In this document: piece by piece, positions 10,125-18,090 of the stretch
Layout of the letters: each line of letters starts with the position of its first letter
How positions within the stretch are numbered: position 1 is the first letter of the stretch
NCBI GenBank assembly: GCA_027493525.1
Contig: JAOSKN010000003.1
Location: 1,674,001 to 1,738,000, forward strand
Direction of reading: 5' to 3'
Length of the DNA stretch: 64,000 bases
Source: Planctomycetota bacterium
GTDB taxonomy: Bacteria; Planctomycetota; SZUA-567; H5-PLA8
The notes under the pieces: model-generated
Database searches by the model: none
The model's input: only the letters and a program-made list of their open reading frames with translations
What the model was told of the DNA's origin: nothing
Position numbers and translations under genes: made by a program

Positions 10125-11780
10125 CTACCGCGCCGGCGCGAGCAGGTGCGCGCCGTAGCGGAAGCGCGCGCCGGGTTCCTCTCCCAGAACCGCCTCCCGG
10201 TACGACCCAGACGGCAGCGCGCGCAGGGTCTTCGTGGAGACGAGCACATACGCGCCCGAGCCGCCGGGGCGGAGCAGTTCGGCGATCGCCTCGGGCCGGT
10301 TCTCCACGTCGCGCACGTTCCGGCGCAGGTAGAAAAGCATCTGCGGGCGCCCGATGCCGGCGTCGTAGAGCGCCGCGTCCTCGGGCAGGGCCTCCCGCGC
10401 GCGGGCGCAGAACGGCTCCATCGTCTCGGCCTCGTGCTCGTAGGCCTGGACGCTTAGCGCGAAGAGCGAGGTCAGGCAGACCACCCCGCCCCACCAGGCC
10501 CAGTGGCACGCGCACGAGCCGCGCAGGAGCTTCCAGGTCCCCAGCAGGAAGGCCGCGCCGGAAAGCCCGCCGAAGATCCAGACCCAGGCGCCGGCCTGGA
10601 ATTCGCGCGCGGCGTAACCGGCCAGGGCCGGCCCGGCGGCGGCCAGCAGCACGCCAAGCCACAGCGCCGCACGCCTGCCCCACAGCACGTCCACCCGGCG
10701 CGAACCGGCGGCGAACTCGCGCAGGATCCCCGCCATGCCGTCCCCGGCCAGGAGCGCCAGCGGAACCAGCCACGGCACCGCGTAATGCCGCTGCTTCGCC
10801 GAGAGGCACGACCAGAGCGCCAAGTTCACGCCGAACCAGAGCCACCAGAGCCGCCGCCGCGCGTCCGCCGGCTCGGGCGCCTTGGCCCGCTGCCACCACG
10901 CGACGAACGGCAGCCACACGCTCCACGGCAGGGCCCAGCCGAGCACGTTCAAGACATAATAGTAAGCCGGCTTCTGATGCCCCGTGTCTTCTCCGAACCG
11001 GTTGACGCCTTCCTGGTAGAAGTCGGAGAAGGTCATGCCGCTCCGTTGCAGGAACGGGATCCCCCACCCCAATACCGGCGCCAGGAACAGAGCCAAGCCG
11101 GCAAGGTGCCAGAGCGCCTTCCTCGGCATCGCCGCGGCCGGCGCGCCGCCCCTGCGTTCCAGCCAGCCCCAGACCCCAAGCACCGGGGCCACGAGGACCA
11201 GGATCACATGTCCCTTGGCCAGAACGCCCAGCGCCAGCGCGGTATAGAACAACAGGAGCGCACCCGGGCAGCCCTTGCCGCGCACGTCTTCCCAGGCGCG
11301 AAAGGCCAACAGCGTAAAGAGCGCCACCCAGATGTCGATCTCGGCCATGCGCGCCTGCCCATAGAAGGCCGCCGAACCGGTCAGCGCCAGCGCCGCCAGC
11401 CAACCCGCCGCGCGGTCGCCCCCATCGGAGGCCGACGCCGCGGGTTTCCGCGAGCACCACAGGTACGCCAGCAGAACGCAGAGCGCCCCCGCCAGCCCGG
11501 ACGGGATGCAGGCCTCGCGCACGGTCACCAGACCCCCGTTGAAGGCGCGGGCCCAAAGCGCGACCACCCAGGAGGCCAGCGGCGGCTTCTTGACGCGCGC
11601 CTCCCCGTTCAAGTGCGGGACGACCCATTCCCCGTCATCCAACATCTCCTGGGCCACGCGCGCGACGCGGCCCTCGCTGGCGCGGAGCAGCGCGCGGCGG
11701 TCCAGGCCATAGAGAAAGATCAGGCCGGCCAGGAGCGCGACCAGGAGGGCCTCGCGCAGACGCGGATCGGTCAGGGACAT
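10125..11780 (-). CDS. ArnT/PMT-like integral membrane glycosyltransferase (GT39/GT83 type)
   Basis: This 551-residue protein has about a dozen predicted membrane helices and the start of the lipid-linked-sugar transferase fold: a first helix (LLVALLAGLIFLYGL), then LLRASEGRVARVAQEML, where the acidic residue in the first periplasmic loop is the likely catalytic base, then GEARVKKPPLASWV. These match ArnT-type enzymes, which move a sugar from a polyprenyl phosphate to lipid or protein outside the membrane. The soluble C-terminal part (from about residue 440) contains YDAGIGRPQMLFYLRRNV. The acceptor is unknown. The start could be the ATG at 11780 or at 11804; neither has a clear ribosome site. 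Confidence 0.78.
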   Translation of the reverse strand: MSLTDPRLREALLVALLAGLIFLYGLDRRALLRASEGRVARVAQEMLDDGEWVVPHLNGEARVKKPPLASWVVALWARAFNGGLVTVREACIPSGLAGALCVLLAYLWCSRKPAASASDGGDRAAGWLAALALTGSAAFYGQARMAEIDIWVALFTLLAFRAWEDVRGKGCPGALLLFYTALALGVLAKGHVILVLVAPVLGVWGWLERRGGAPAAAMPRKALWHLAGLALFLAPVLGWGIPFLQRSGMTFSDFYQEGVNRFGEDTGHQKPAYYYVLNVLGWALPWSVWLPFVAWWQRAKAPEPADARRRLWWLWFGVNLALWSCLSAKQRHYAVPWLVPLALLAGDGMAGILREFAAGSRRVDVLWGRRAALWLGVLLAAAGPALAGYAAREFQAGAWVWIFGGLSGAAFLLGTWKLLRGSCACHWAWWGGVVCLTSLFALSVQAYEHEAETMEPFCARAREALPEDAALYDAGIGRPQMLFYLRRNVRDVENRPEAIAELLRPGGSGAYVLVSTKTLRALPSGSYREAVLGEEPGARFRYGAHLLAPAR

Positions 11781-11920
11781 GGGAGGTATGGGATCATGGG
11801 CCAAGCGGTCCGAATTCGCAACGTGCGGAGCCTCGACTTGACGCCCCGCCGCCTTCCGGCATAATGCCCCACCCTTAGGGCAGCCGGTTCGCCCGCGCCG
11901 AAGCAGAGGAGTCCAGCGGC

Positions 11921-12058
11921 ATGAAGACCAACGTACGCAACTCGAAGCTCAAGAAGCGGCGCGTGTCCGGGTTCCTGGCCCGCAACCGCAGCAAATCCGG
12001 CCGCAAGATCATGAATCGCCGTCGCGCGCGCGGCCGGACCGCGACCGTCTTCGGCTGA
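11921..12058 (+). CDS. rpmH: 50S ribosomal protein L34
   Basis: A 45-codon gene encodes a very basic protein beginning MKTNVRNSKLKKRRVSGF and containing LARNRSKSGRKIMNRRRARG, which matches the signature of ribosomal protein L34, a small component of the large subunit. Length (45 residues) is right for the family. AGAGGAG lies about ten bases upstream of the ATG. In most bacteria rpmH sits beside rnpA and dnaA; here it stands alone between a glycosyltransferase and a PDZ protein, both on the other strand. It is easily missed because of its size. Confidence 0.93.
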   Translation: MKTNVRNSKLKKRRVSGFLARNRSKSGRKIMNRRRARGRTATVFG

Positions 12059-12135
12059 TCGAGTCCCACGCGACCTGAAGCGTTCCGCCCGGCCGCTCGC
12101 GCGGTCGAGGGCGCCGTTTTGTCCTGCCGATCCGT

Positions 12136-12954
12136 TCAGGGCTGCTGGTCCGCCGGAGCCGGCGGCGCACCGTCGTCGGGCAGCTTGAGCAGGATGGGCG
12201 GCGCGGGGTCGCCCGGATTGCGCGTCAACGTCAGCGGCACGATGCTCCGCGCGCCGTCTCGTTCGACCAGGAGCGTGGTCTCGGTCCCCGGCCCGGCGTA
12301 GATCACCTCGCGCATCAGGTCGGCCGTACCCTTGATCGCGTGCCCGTTCACGGCCAGGAGCTTGTCGCCGTCCTTCAGCCCTGCCTTGGTCCCTGGCAGC
12401 ACCCGTCCGCCGGCCTGCTCGGGCGGGAGCACCTGGGTGACGTTCACCACCGGCGCGGGCAGGAACCCGGGCTTGGTCTGGACCGGTGCGACCTCCTCCG
12501 CGTCGTTGAATATGACCATCTCGCGCGGGGCCTTCATGCGCATCTGGTATTCCTGGTACTCCGCATGCGTCAGTTCGGTGCGGTCGTCGGGTTCGTCTTC
12601 GCCCCAATCGTCGTCCAGGCCGATTCCGATGAAGCCCCGCCCGCGCAGGTCGATCAGCAGTTCGGCCGCGCGCGTACGGATCTCGGGATCTTCGGCGGAA
12701 AGCGCGTCGGTGAGCGGCTCCAGGGCCGGCTGGCCCAGCCGTTTAAGTTCGCCGTAGGCCTGGGTGCGGATGCCGTAGGCGGGGTCGCCCAGCTTCCGGA
12801 TCAACTCCCGCGCCCGGTCGGCGGGGGCCGGCTGGGCCGGCGGCGGATCCTGGGCCGCCGGAGGCGGCGCGTCGCCGGCCAGACTCGGACCGCACAGGAC
12901 CCAGGCCAGCAGCAGCGCCGGGCCTGAGGCCCGTATCGAGGCTCCCTGGAACAC
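12136..12954 (-). CDS. Secreted HEAT-like/PDZ domain protein
   Basis: The 272-residue protein has a signal peptide (residues about 1-27, ending in LAG-DA), a proline-rich spacer, a helical repeat module (about residues 45-105: ARELIRKLGDP, ELKRLGQPALEPLTDAL, PEIRTRAAELLIDL) resembling HEAT repeats, then a PDZ-like domain near residues 165-250. That domain has VLPGTKAGLKDGDKLLAVNG, the usual PDZ core, followed by LVERDGARSIVPLTL. It lacks any protease motif, so it is more likely a peptide-binding or scaffold protein outside the cytoplasm. A very similar helical module precedes the cyclophilin at 37976. Function unknown. Confidence 0.7.
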   Translation of the reverse strand: MFQGASIRASGPALLLAWVLCGPSLAGDAPPPAAQDPPPAQPAPADRARELIRKLGDPAYGIRTQAYGELKRLGQPALEPLTDALSAEDPEIRTRAAELLIDLRGRGFIGIGLDDDWGEDEPDDRTELTHAEYQEYQMRMKAPREMVIFNDAEEVAPVQTKPGFLPAPVVNVTQVLPPEQAGGRVLPGTKAGLKDGDKLLAVNGHAIKGTADLMREVIYAGPGTETTLLVERDGARSIVPLTLTRNPGDPAPPILLKLPDDGAPPAPADQQP

Positions 12955-13009
12955 GCGAACCCTCCCCGTGCTTCCATCTTAGACGCAGCAGGAGGCCGGT
13001 TCACACCGG

Positions 13010-13036
13010 AAAATGCGCCCGGAGGCGCCCCCGGGC
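13010..13036 (-). terminator. Possible terminator after sat
   Basis: On the minus strand, GCCCGG and CCGGGC flank a short GC-rich loop and are followed by GCATTTT. The stem is strong but the T run is only four bases, so this is a weak candidate. It overlaps the sat stop codon region. Confidence 0.4.
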
Positions 13037-14211
13037 TACTTGCCCTTCATGAACTCGATCAGGATCTGGGCCACCTCGGGACGCGTGACCTCGGGCGGCG
13101 GAATCTCGCCCTTGGCCAGCATATCGCGGAGCTTGGTCCCCGAGACGCTGACGGCCTCGGCGTTCTCCGGCGCGGTCTTGAAGCTGACCATCCCCTGGCT
13201 CTTCTTGTCGTAGTAGGTGTGCTCGAACTTGAAGATCTCCACGCCGATCTCTTCGGGCTTGAAGCGGTCGAAGATGTTCTGCGCGTCGTAGTCGCCATAG
13301 TAGGACTTCCCGGCGGCATCTTTCACCCCGGCATGGTCGCGGCCGACGATGAAGTGCGTCACGCCGTAGTTCTTGCGGCAGAGCGCGTGGAAGATCGCCT
13401 CGCGCGGGCCGCCGTAGCGCATCGCCGCGGGGAAGACCGCCAGCTTGACGCGCTTCTTCGGGTAGTAGTTCGCCAGCAGGACCTCGTAGCACTTCATGCG
13501 CACGTCGGCGGGGATGTCGTCGCCCTTCGTCGCGCCCACCAGCGGATGGATCAGCAGCCCGTCGGTCACTTCCAGCGCCACTTTGGTCAGGTACTCGTGG
13601 GCGCGGTGGATCGGGTTGCGCGTCTGGAACGCGGAGACCGTCTTCCAGCCCAGCTCGGCGAAGTACGCGCGCGTCTCCTTCGGATCCAGCCGGAACTCGC
13701 GGAAGTCCTCGTAGCGCACGCGGTTCAGGACCGAGACCTTCCCGCCCAGCCCGGTGTTGCCCATCAGGTTCATCACGCGCGCGACGCCGGGGTGCGCCTC
13801 ATCCTGCGTACCGAAGGCGAGCTTGGCGTGCGCGTCCTGGTCGTGCGCGTAGATATCCTCAATATGCAGCACGCCCAGCACGTTCTCGTCGTGGTCGGTG
13901 AGCGCCACGTCGTCGCCGGCGCTCAGGCGGCCGACCAGTTCCTTGGGCCGCGCCAGGACGATCGGGAGGCTCCACACGGTCCCGTTCGGGAGGCGCATCG
14001 ACTCCAGGACGCTCTCGACCTCGGCCTTGCCCATGAAGCCCTGCAAGGGGCTCAGCGCGCCGCAGGCGAGCATGTCGAGGTCGGAGACTTCGAAGTCGTG
14101 CAGCCGGATCTTGGGCAGGCCCCGCGCCTTTTCCAGCAGCGCTTCGCGCTTCGACCCCGCAAGCTGGCGTTCGACCAGGATTCCGCCGTGTGGAGCAATG
14201 AGATCGGCCAT
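13036..14211 (-). CDS. sat: Sulfate adenylyltransferase (ATP sulfurylase)
   Basis: The enzyme joins sulfate and ATP to make adenosine 5'-phosphosulfate, the first step of sulfate activation, or runs in reverse in sulfur oxidisers. The 391-residue protein carries FQTRNPIHRAHEY (the QTRNPxHxxH motif, near residue 195), LIHPLVGATKGDD, VKLAVFPAAMRYGGPREAI, HFIVGRDHAGV and SVSGTKLRDML, in the right order for the homo-oligomeric Sat/MET3 type. It has no C-terminal APS-kinase domain. A GGAGG lies upstream of the ATG. No APS reductase or kinase is adjacent in this window, so assimilatory and dissimilatory roles cannot be separated. Confidence 0.95.
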   Translation of the reverse strand: MADLIAPHGGILVERQLAGSKREALLEKARGLPKIRLHDFEVSDLDMLACGALSPLQGFMGKAEVESVLESMRLPNGTVWSLPIVLARPKELVGRLSAGDDVALTDHDENVLGVLHIEDIYAHDQDAHAKLAFGTQDEAHPGVARVMNLMGNTGLGGKVSVLNRVRYEDFREFRLDPKETRAYFAELGWKTVSAFQTRNPIHRAHEYLTKVALEVTDGLLIHPLVGATKGDDIPADVRMKCYEVLLANYYPKKRVKLAVFPAAMRYGGPREAIFHALCRKNYGVTHFIVGRDHAGVKDAAGKSYYGDYDAQNIFDRFKPEEIGVEIFKFEHTYYDKKSQGMVSFKTAPENAEAVSVSGTKLRDMLAKGEIPPPEVTRPEVAQILIEFMKGK

Positions 14212-14484
14212 TTGAGCAACTTCCTCCTAAGAAAAACCCGCCTAAGCCCTTCCCAATCCGGGAAATGAGGTAAACCGAGGGCCTGGAAAAGTGCACCACC
14301 TGAACGAGGAGCGCATTTTCAAGCGGCTACGGTACGCCCGCAAACCTCACCTTGCAAGCACACGTGCGTCAATCACCTATGCAAATCCTTTCAATATATA
14401 TTTGTGTATTTTTATCGCACCCGCGACTTTACATTGTGCAAATAGACGGTTAAGGTCCAATAGGGAGGTTGAAACTAAACTAAG
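14212..14484. other. AT-richer divergent intergenic region
   Basis: About 270 bases separate sat (minus) from the metalloprotease (plus). The middle (about 14370-14470) is markedly AT-rich, with AATATATATTTGTG and TTTACATTGTGC, and is a plausible promoter region for the plus-strand gene. I see no gene or clear operator. Confidence 0.4.
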
Positions 14485-17478
14485 ATGACGCGGCTATGGC
14501 AGTTCTCCTTCTGCACCCTAACCCTCTATTCAATCGGGGCTTGGTCGGGTGAAACACTTTCGCGAACATGCGCATGTGGGTTCGATCCGGCGATCCATCA
14601 AGTACACCTGACTCCTCGCGTAGGCGTGCGTGGTGTATTTGAAGTGAATACCAACTCGGATTATGCGGCACGCTGGGTTTCCGATTCCAGTGCTTCAAAA
14701 CCCTACGTGCCAGACCGAAGAACCGTAGTCACCTACGGTATCAACACTAGCGGCTCTAACGTTTCTAAAGCCGGACGCACCATGCAACCAATCACACTAT
14801 CCGATTTCAGCGGCGCGGCCGGGAGTCTCTCAGAATTGGTGGATCTAATTAAGAAGGCTGTCGAATCTTGGAATGACACTTGCGGCATTCTGCTCACCTA
14901 TACTTCGAGTACTTCCTCCGCCGACATCGTGATCGGCACAACAAACCTGGGAGGCCCCGGCGGTACCGTGGGTGTGGGCGGATTCCAGTCTGCGTCCACC
15001 TCCTCGAATCATTGGTTCATTACGGATGGCTTCGTACAGTTGGATAAGAACGAGGGTGGTGCCAATTGGAGCAGCAGCGACGTTCATTCAACGGTGGCGC
15101 ACGAAATCGGCCATGCGATCGGGTTTAGCCACACGGGACCCGACTCCACCGTGAACGCCTTGATGGAGCCGTTTCTCAATTCCAACCTTGGCCCGGCGCC
15201 TGACGACCGCTGGTACAGCCAGTTTCTCTATGGCGTGGCGCCCGCAAAACTGAGCGGCAATGCCAGCCAATCCGATCAAGTCACTCTTTCCATCGGCCGC
15301 GCAACGCCCATACAACTGGGCACCGATTCCGATGACAACTTCCAAGGCGATTCAATGGTGGCGCCCCCGACGGGGCACGGACCCGGTACGGGTACGGGCG
15401 TGCTCGAACACGACTCTATTTCCAAATACATCGTCGAGCGCACCGGCCCCAACGATTCTAGCTTTGCGGTACTGGACAGCAACGTTCAAGGTCCCGGAAC
15501 GAACAACGCGGACGGCGACTTGTCCCATGCCCAGAACGCCTTCAATTTCGTCGATAACGGGGCCTTCGTGAACGGCGCCGTTTACAAGTACCGAGTCAAA
15601 GCCGTCTTTGCTTCGGCGGGTAACGACTCGCTCTATAGCGACGAGGTCTCCGTTACGGTAACGGTGACCATTCCACCGCCTGTCGTGACCAATCTAGCGC
15701 CCAATTCGGGCATCCGCGGCACGAACAACTTGGATGTCGTGATCACGGGAAGCAACTTCCACACCGGCGGCAACAACGTAACCTTCAGCGGCTCCGGGAT
15801 CAGCGTGGACGGTGTGGTCAGGAATTCCGCGACCCAATTGACCGCGACCATCGACATCGCGGCCGGCGCCACGCTCGGCGCGCGTAACGTAACGGTAACA
15901 AACCTGGATGACGGAGGAGCCGCCCTGGTGGCCAATGGCTTTACCGTGGAGGCCCCCGCCCCCAGCATTACCTCAATCAACCCGTCCCTGGTGCTCCAAG
16001 GCTTCGCTGGAGATGTGGTCATCATGGGCTCGAACTTCCATAACGAAGGCGGAACGCCTGCGGTGACATTGTCCGGAACGGGGGTCAGTTCAACCGGCGT
16101 CACTTTCAATTCCTCCTCCCAGCTCACAGTCGGCGTGTCGGTAACCGCAGGCGCGACGCTGGGATTCAGGAACGTCACGGTAACCAATCCTGACGCCAAG
16201 AATGACGTGGAGACCAACGGCTTCAGAGTGCATGCGCTGCCCGTGGCGATTTTTACCGGCAATCTGGAAAGCGGTCAGACCGGAATCCTGGCCGGGGAGG
16301 ATGTCGATTTCAGCGCCTTGGCTTCGAACGATCCGGACGGTGGGGCCATCGCCAACTTCGCGTGGAATTTTGGGGACGGCGCAACCAGCCCCTCGGATCT
16401 TACCGGCATTCCCAGCCATACGTACGCCGCGCCCGGCGCGTACACCGTCACCCTCGTCGTCACCGACGACGAAGGCGTGGACAGCTTCCAGGCGCAGATG
16501 ACCGTGCTGGTCTCCGGCGGGGCCGACGACGGGGATCTCCATGCCTCGACCGGCAGCTTCAGCGTCCGCTTCAACAAGACCAACGCCGATGCTTTCATGC
16601 TGCGGGGCCTCTTCAGTCCCGCCAATCTGCCGACGAACCTGACGGGCCTGCACTTCCTGCTGGAACTCAACGGCGTCGACCAGCCGACCGGCGCCCTGGA
16701 CTCGCGAGGCGCCTTCGCCTCGGCTACCGGCGTGCTCCCCGGCGTGCGATACGCCCTCAGCGCCCGCGCGAAGTCCTACTCGATCTCCCTCCGCTCCGCC
16801 AACCTGCTCGCGACGCTCGACCCCGACAACGTCACCAGCTCGACCCTCACCCAGACCGTCGCCGTGCGCCTGCGAATCACCAACGCCGCCGAAACGGTCT
16901 CCTACGTGGACGCCGCGGGTCAGTTCCAGTTCTCCGTCCGGTCCACCCAAGGCCTCAGTTCCAGCGGCCGGTTCAGCGCCAGCAAGAACCCCGCGTACGG
17001 CGGGTTCTTCGTCGCACCCAGGGTCTCCGCGAGGGAAAACCCGGCCAGCAAGGGCGGCGGATTCATTCTCTCCGCCAGCGGCAATATCCTGCCCGCCGGC
17101 GGCGGCGAACTCGCTATCAACGACGGCGGCAGCAACCAGGACGTGCGCCTGATCTTCGGAACCATGCCCGCGCCCATCGACGTGCCTAGCAGCACCATCC
17201 CCCTGAGCGGCACACCGCCCCGCATCACCTACCGACTTAACACCAGGGATGTGAACGCCCCGCCCGAACTGGCCTCGCTGATGTTCACAGGCTCCAACAA
17301 GGGGTTCCGAGTCTCCACTCGACCCATTCAAGGAACGGGGATTCCACTTGTCGGATCCGGGTTGCTGACCCACTTGCTGGATATCACCATTGTGATTCAA
17401 TCACCCGATGGACCCATTACCTTCCAGACAAGCTATCTGCTTGCTAAAACAGGAGATACGTCAACATCTTGGCGCTAA
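14485..17478 (+). CDS. Secreted metzincin (matrixin-like) metalloprotease with IPT/TIG and PKD domains
   Basis: The 997-residue protein begins with a hydrophobic N-terminus and has the full metzincin zinc site HEIGHAIGFSHTG (His206, Glu207, His210, His216), followed by the Met-turn NALMEP near residue 227. These features place it with matrixin/astacin-like zinc endopeptidases. After the catalytic domain come a fibronectin-like stretch (about 255-395), two IPT/TIG-like repeats (about 398-485 and 490-580; each with an NSGIRG/NPSLVLQG start and GSNFH), a PKD domain (about 590-680, FGDGATSP and TVTLVVTDDEG) and a 300-residue C-terminal beta region. It is probably exported and acts on extracellular protein. 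The 5' two-thirds is less GC-rich than the 3' third, as if the parts had different origins. The ribosome site is weak. Confidence 0.78.
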   Translation: MTRLWQFSFCTLTLYSIGAWSGETLSRTCACGFDPAIHQVHLTPRVGVRGVFEVNTNSDYAARWVSDSSASKPYVPDRRTVVTYGINTSGSNVSKAGRTMQPITLSDFSGAAGSLSELVDLIKKAVESWNDTCGILLTYTSSTSSADIVIGTTNLGGPGGTVGVGGFQSASTSSNHWFITDGFVQLDKNEGGANWSSSDVHSTVAHEIGHAIGFSHTGPDSTVNALMEPFLNSNLGPAPDDRWYSQFLYGVAPAKLSGNASQSDQVTLSIGRATPIQLGTDSDDNFQGDSMVAPPTGHGPGTGTGVLEHDSISKYIVERTGPNDSSFAVLDSNVQGPGTNNADGDLSHAQNAFNFVDNGAFVNGAVYKYRVKAVFASAGNDSLYSDEVSVTVTVTIPPPVVTNLAPNSGIRGTNNLDVVITGSNFHTGGNNVTFSGSGISVDGVVRNSATQLTATIDIAAGATLGARNVTVTNLDDGGAALVANGFTVEAPAPSITSINPSLVLQGFAGDVVIMGSNFHNEGGTPAVTLSGTGVSSTGVTFNSSSQLTVGVSVTAGATLGFRNVTVTNPDAKNDVETNGFRVHALPVAIFTGNLESGQTGILAGEDVDFSALASNDPDGGAIANFAWNFGDGATSPSDLTGIPSHTYAAPGAYTVTLVVTDDEGVDSFQAQMTVLVSGGADDGDLHASTGSFSVRFNKTNADAFMLRGLFSPANLPTNLTGLHFLLELNGVDQPTGALDSRGAFASATGVLPGVRYALSARAKSYSISLRSANLLATLDPDNVTSSTLTQTVAVRLRITNAAETVSYVDAAGQFQFSVRSTQGLSSSGRFSASKNPAYGGFFVAPRVSARENPASKGGGFILSASGNILPAGGGELAINDGGSNQDVRLIFGTMPAPIDVPSSTIPLSGTPPRITYRLNTRDVNAPPELASLMFTGSNKGFRVSTRPIQGTGIPLVGSGLLTHLLDITIVIQSPDGPITFQTSYLLAKTGDTSTSWR

Positions 17479-17684
17479 ACGCCTTGTCTTTAGACTTGTT
17501 CATCAAACTTTCCTACCTGAATGTTAAATAAGCACTTATGGGATTGCGTATAAATAGTGGCCGGTGCACTTGTGATCGGTTGAAGGGATTACTTGAGTTT
17601 ACATCTATCTTGACTGCACGTGTGCGCTATCATGCAGCAGACGGACAGATACGGAATCTTTAAGGTAGTACAGAAAGCAGAACC
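17479..17684. other. AT-rich intergenic region
   Basis: About 205 AT-rich bases follow the protease gene. I see no clear terminator and no gene; the region probably holds the promoter of the small membrane protein gene at 17685. Confidence 0.35.
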
Positions 17685-18083
17685 ATGATGACCACCAATC
17701 GACCTCTGCCCCAGGACCGGCTCAATCCACCTCCGGTCGATCCCGGCACGGAGGAGAAATTCGCCGCGCTGGAGAATGTCACCGAGTTGCGTACCGAGGT
17801 GAAGCCCAACGGCGAGCCGGTACGGCACATCGATACGCCCGGTTTGCTGAAGGCCCACGATTCGTCCACGCGCGAGGCCTGGTCGTTGCGCGGACTCTTT
17901 CGGCGGCGTCGCCGTGCGGGCACGGGACCGCGCCGGCTGCTTCAGCAGTTGACGCCCAAGCCGCACTGGTCGAACCGCGCCGGTCGCTGGGCGCGCGGCG
18001 CGGCGGGCATGTGGGTGCTGGGGGTGGTTGCAGTGGCCGCGGCGGGAGCGCTCACCTTCGCCGTGCTGATGTTCCTGCCCTGA
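17685..18083 (+). CDS. Small protein with one C-terminal membrane segment
   Basis: The 132-residue protein is hydrophilic and charged, with an Arg-rich stretch (RRRRRAG, about residues 74-80), and ends in a single hydrophobic segment (about residues 107-130, GMWVLGVVAVAAAGALTF). It is probably a tail-anchored membrane protein. No family is recognised. It converges with leuS, with seven bases between the stop codons. Confidence 0.55.
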   Translation: MMTTNRPLPQDRLNPPPVDPGTEEKFAALENVTELRTEVKPNGEPVRHIDTPGLLKAHDSSTREAWSLRGLFRRRRRAGTGPRRLLQQLTPKPHWSNRAGRWARGAAGMWVLGVVAVAAAGALTFAVLMFLP

Positions 18084-18090
18084 AGCCCCG

